NCBI RefSeq assembly: GCF_022354825.1
Contig: NZ_CP031168.1
Coordinates: forward strand, 1,737,501 to 1,801,500
DNA from: Paenibacillus sp. H1-7
GTDB lineage: Bacteria > Bacillota > Bacilli > Paenibacillales > NBRC-103111
Length of the DNA stretch: 64,000 nt
Direction of reading: 5' to 3'
In this document: in pieces, positions 63,433 to 64,000 of the stretch
Layout: each line of letters starts with the position of its first letter
Numbering within the stretch: the first letter of the stretch is position 1
Position numbers and translations under genes: made by a program
Notes under the pieces: generated by a model
The model's input: only the letters and a program-made list of their open reading frames with translations
What the model was told of the DNA's origin: nothing
The model's database searches: none

Positions 63433-64000
63433 ATGCGAACAGGCGACATCATATATCCGTTTGAGCCATGGACCGTTACAGAACGGTCCTTCGATACCGG
63501 GACGAACCAACGGGACGAGACCGTATTTGCGGTAGGTAACGGCTATATCGGGATTCGGGGCAATTTCGAGGAGGGATATGACGGTCCTCCGGGGACGACG
63601 CTTCATGGGACGTATTTGAACGGCTTTTACGATTCGTCCCCTATTGCCTACAGCAAAGGACGTCATTACGGCCATCCGGAGTTTCATCAAACGATGCTGA
63701 ATGTAACGGACGGCAAGCTGATCGAGCTGTATGTGGACGGCGAGAAGTTCAGCTTGTTTGCAGGCAAGCACGAGGATTACGTGCGCACGCTGGATATGCA
63801 GCGCGGGACGGTGACACGGAGCTTAGTGTGGCAGACGGAGACGGGCAAACGGGTCCGCATCCGTATCGAACGGTTTGCCTCGCTGACGAACAAGCATTTG
63901 GCCGTTGTCCGATATGAAGCGACGCCGCTCAATTTCTCGGGAGAGCTTATGTTTGTTTCGGCCATCAACGGCGCCGTCAGCAATCAAGTGGCGGCCCATG
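63433..64000 (+). CDS. glycoside hydrolase family 65 protein, N-terminal part
   Basis: The gene runs off the right edge after 189 codons. The visible part is the N-terminal beta-sandwich domain of GH65 disaccharide phosphorylases: YPFEPWTVTERSFDTGTNQRDETVFAVGNGYIGIRGNFEEG, with HGTYLNGFYDSSPIAY later. GH65 enzymes cleave alpha-glucosides such as maltose, trehalose, kojibiose or nigerose with phosphate to beta-glucose 1-phosphate. The catalytic domain is outside the window, so the substrate cannot be told. GGCAGGAG precedes the ATG. It is the last visible gene of the sugar locus. Confidence 0.9.
   Translation, partial: MRTGDIIYPFEPWTVTERSFDTGTNQRDETVFAVGNGYIGIRGNFEEGYDGPPGTTLHGTYLNGFYDSSPIAYSKGRHYGHPEFHQTMLNVTDGKLIELYVDGEKFSLFAGKHEDYVRTLDMQRGTVTRSLVWQTETGKRVRIRIERFASLTNKHLAVVRYEATPLNFSGELMFVSAINGAVSNQVAAH

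Overview
The window looks like chromosomal DNA from an endospore-forming Bacillota of the Paenibacillus/Cohnella type. The basis is Shine-Dalgarno sites close to AGGAGG, frequent TTG and GTG starts, sporulation genes (ytrH, ytrI, six YheC/YheD paralogs), a B. subtilis-like block around dnaE-accDA-pyk-citZ-icd-mdh, and two-component YesM/YesN control of a sugar ABC transporter. There is no sign of phage, insertion sequence, CRISPR, rRNA or tRNA.

Layout. 1-6.7 kb: six paralogous YheC/YheD ATP-grasp genes (one cut by the left edge), four of them in one minus-strand operon. 7.1-16.6 kb: a YCF48-like lipoprotein, peptide deformylase with a small HTH protein, an intergenic region with a dispersed palindromic repeat, a DeoR-HAD-MFS operon divergent from a membrane acyltransferase, an AprX-type subtilase and two small uncharacterised proteins. 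16.7-28.2 kb: ytoI, ytpI, ytrH-ytrI, dnaE, a PgpA-like protein, a 63-residue protein, then accD-accA-pyk with no pfkA between them. 28.2-37.2 kb: a 209-bp hairpin, a 4HBT thioesterase, ppk and ppx (convergent, overlapping), and citZ, icd, mdh. 37.4-50.5 kb: a TetR-RND efflux operon, a small membrane protein, a YfbR-like nucleotidase, a polysaccharide deacetylase, class I fumarase with a BASS transporter, a PhoR-like kinase and PhoP-like regulator in kinase-first order, and a Gfo/Idh/MocA oxidoreductase. 50.7-54.8 kb: cytochrome bd oxidase divergent from an Rrf2 regulator, then a methyltransferase. 55.2-64 kb: a sugar uptake and phosphorolysis locus (YesM/YesN, binding protein, two permeases, FAD oxidoreductase, start of a GH65 phosphorylase).

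How the genes work together. The middle of the window is central carbon and lipid metabolism: pyruvate kinase, acetyl-CoA carboxylase carboxyltransferase, and four TCA-cycle steps (citrate synthase, isocitrate dehydrogenase, malate dehydrogenase, fumarase). Polyphosphate synthesis and breakdown are encoded nearby, with a PhoP-box-like repeat before ppk and a PhoPR-like pair further on. The right end is a self-contained locus for sensing and importing an oligosaccharide, probably an alpha-glucoside, and cleaving it with phosphate.

The least explained items are non-coding: a three-hairpin leader with a terminator directly before the ribosome binding site of one yheC/D gene (3953-4069), a matching four-unit palindromic repeat at two distant places (9967-10148 and 54934-55113), a 209-bp hairpin after pyk, a three-way-junction-like element after dnaE, and an orphan operator that fits the cre consensus at 6824-6837. 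All calls were made by reading the sequence; no database search was run.
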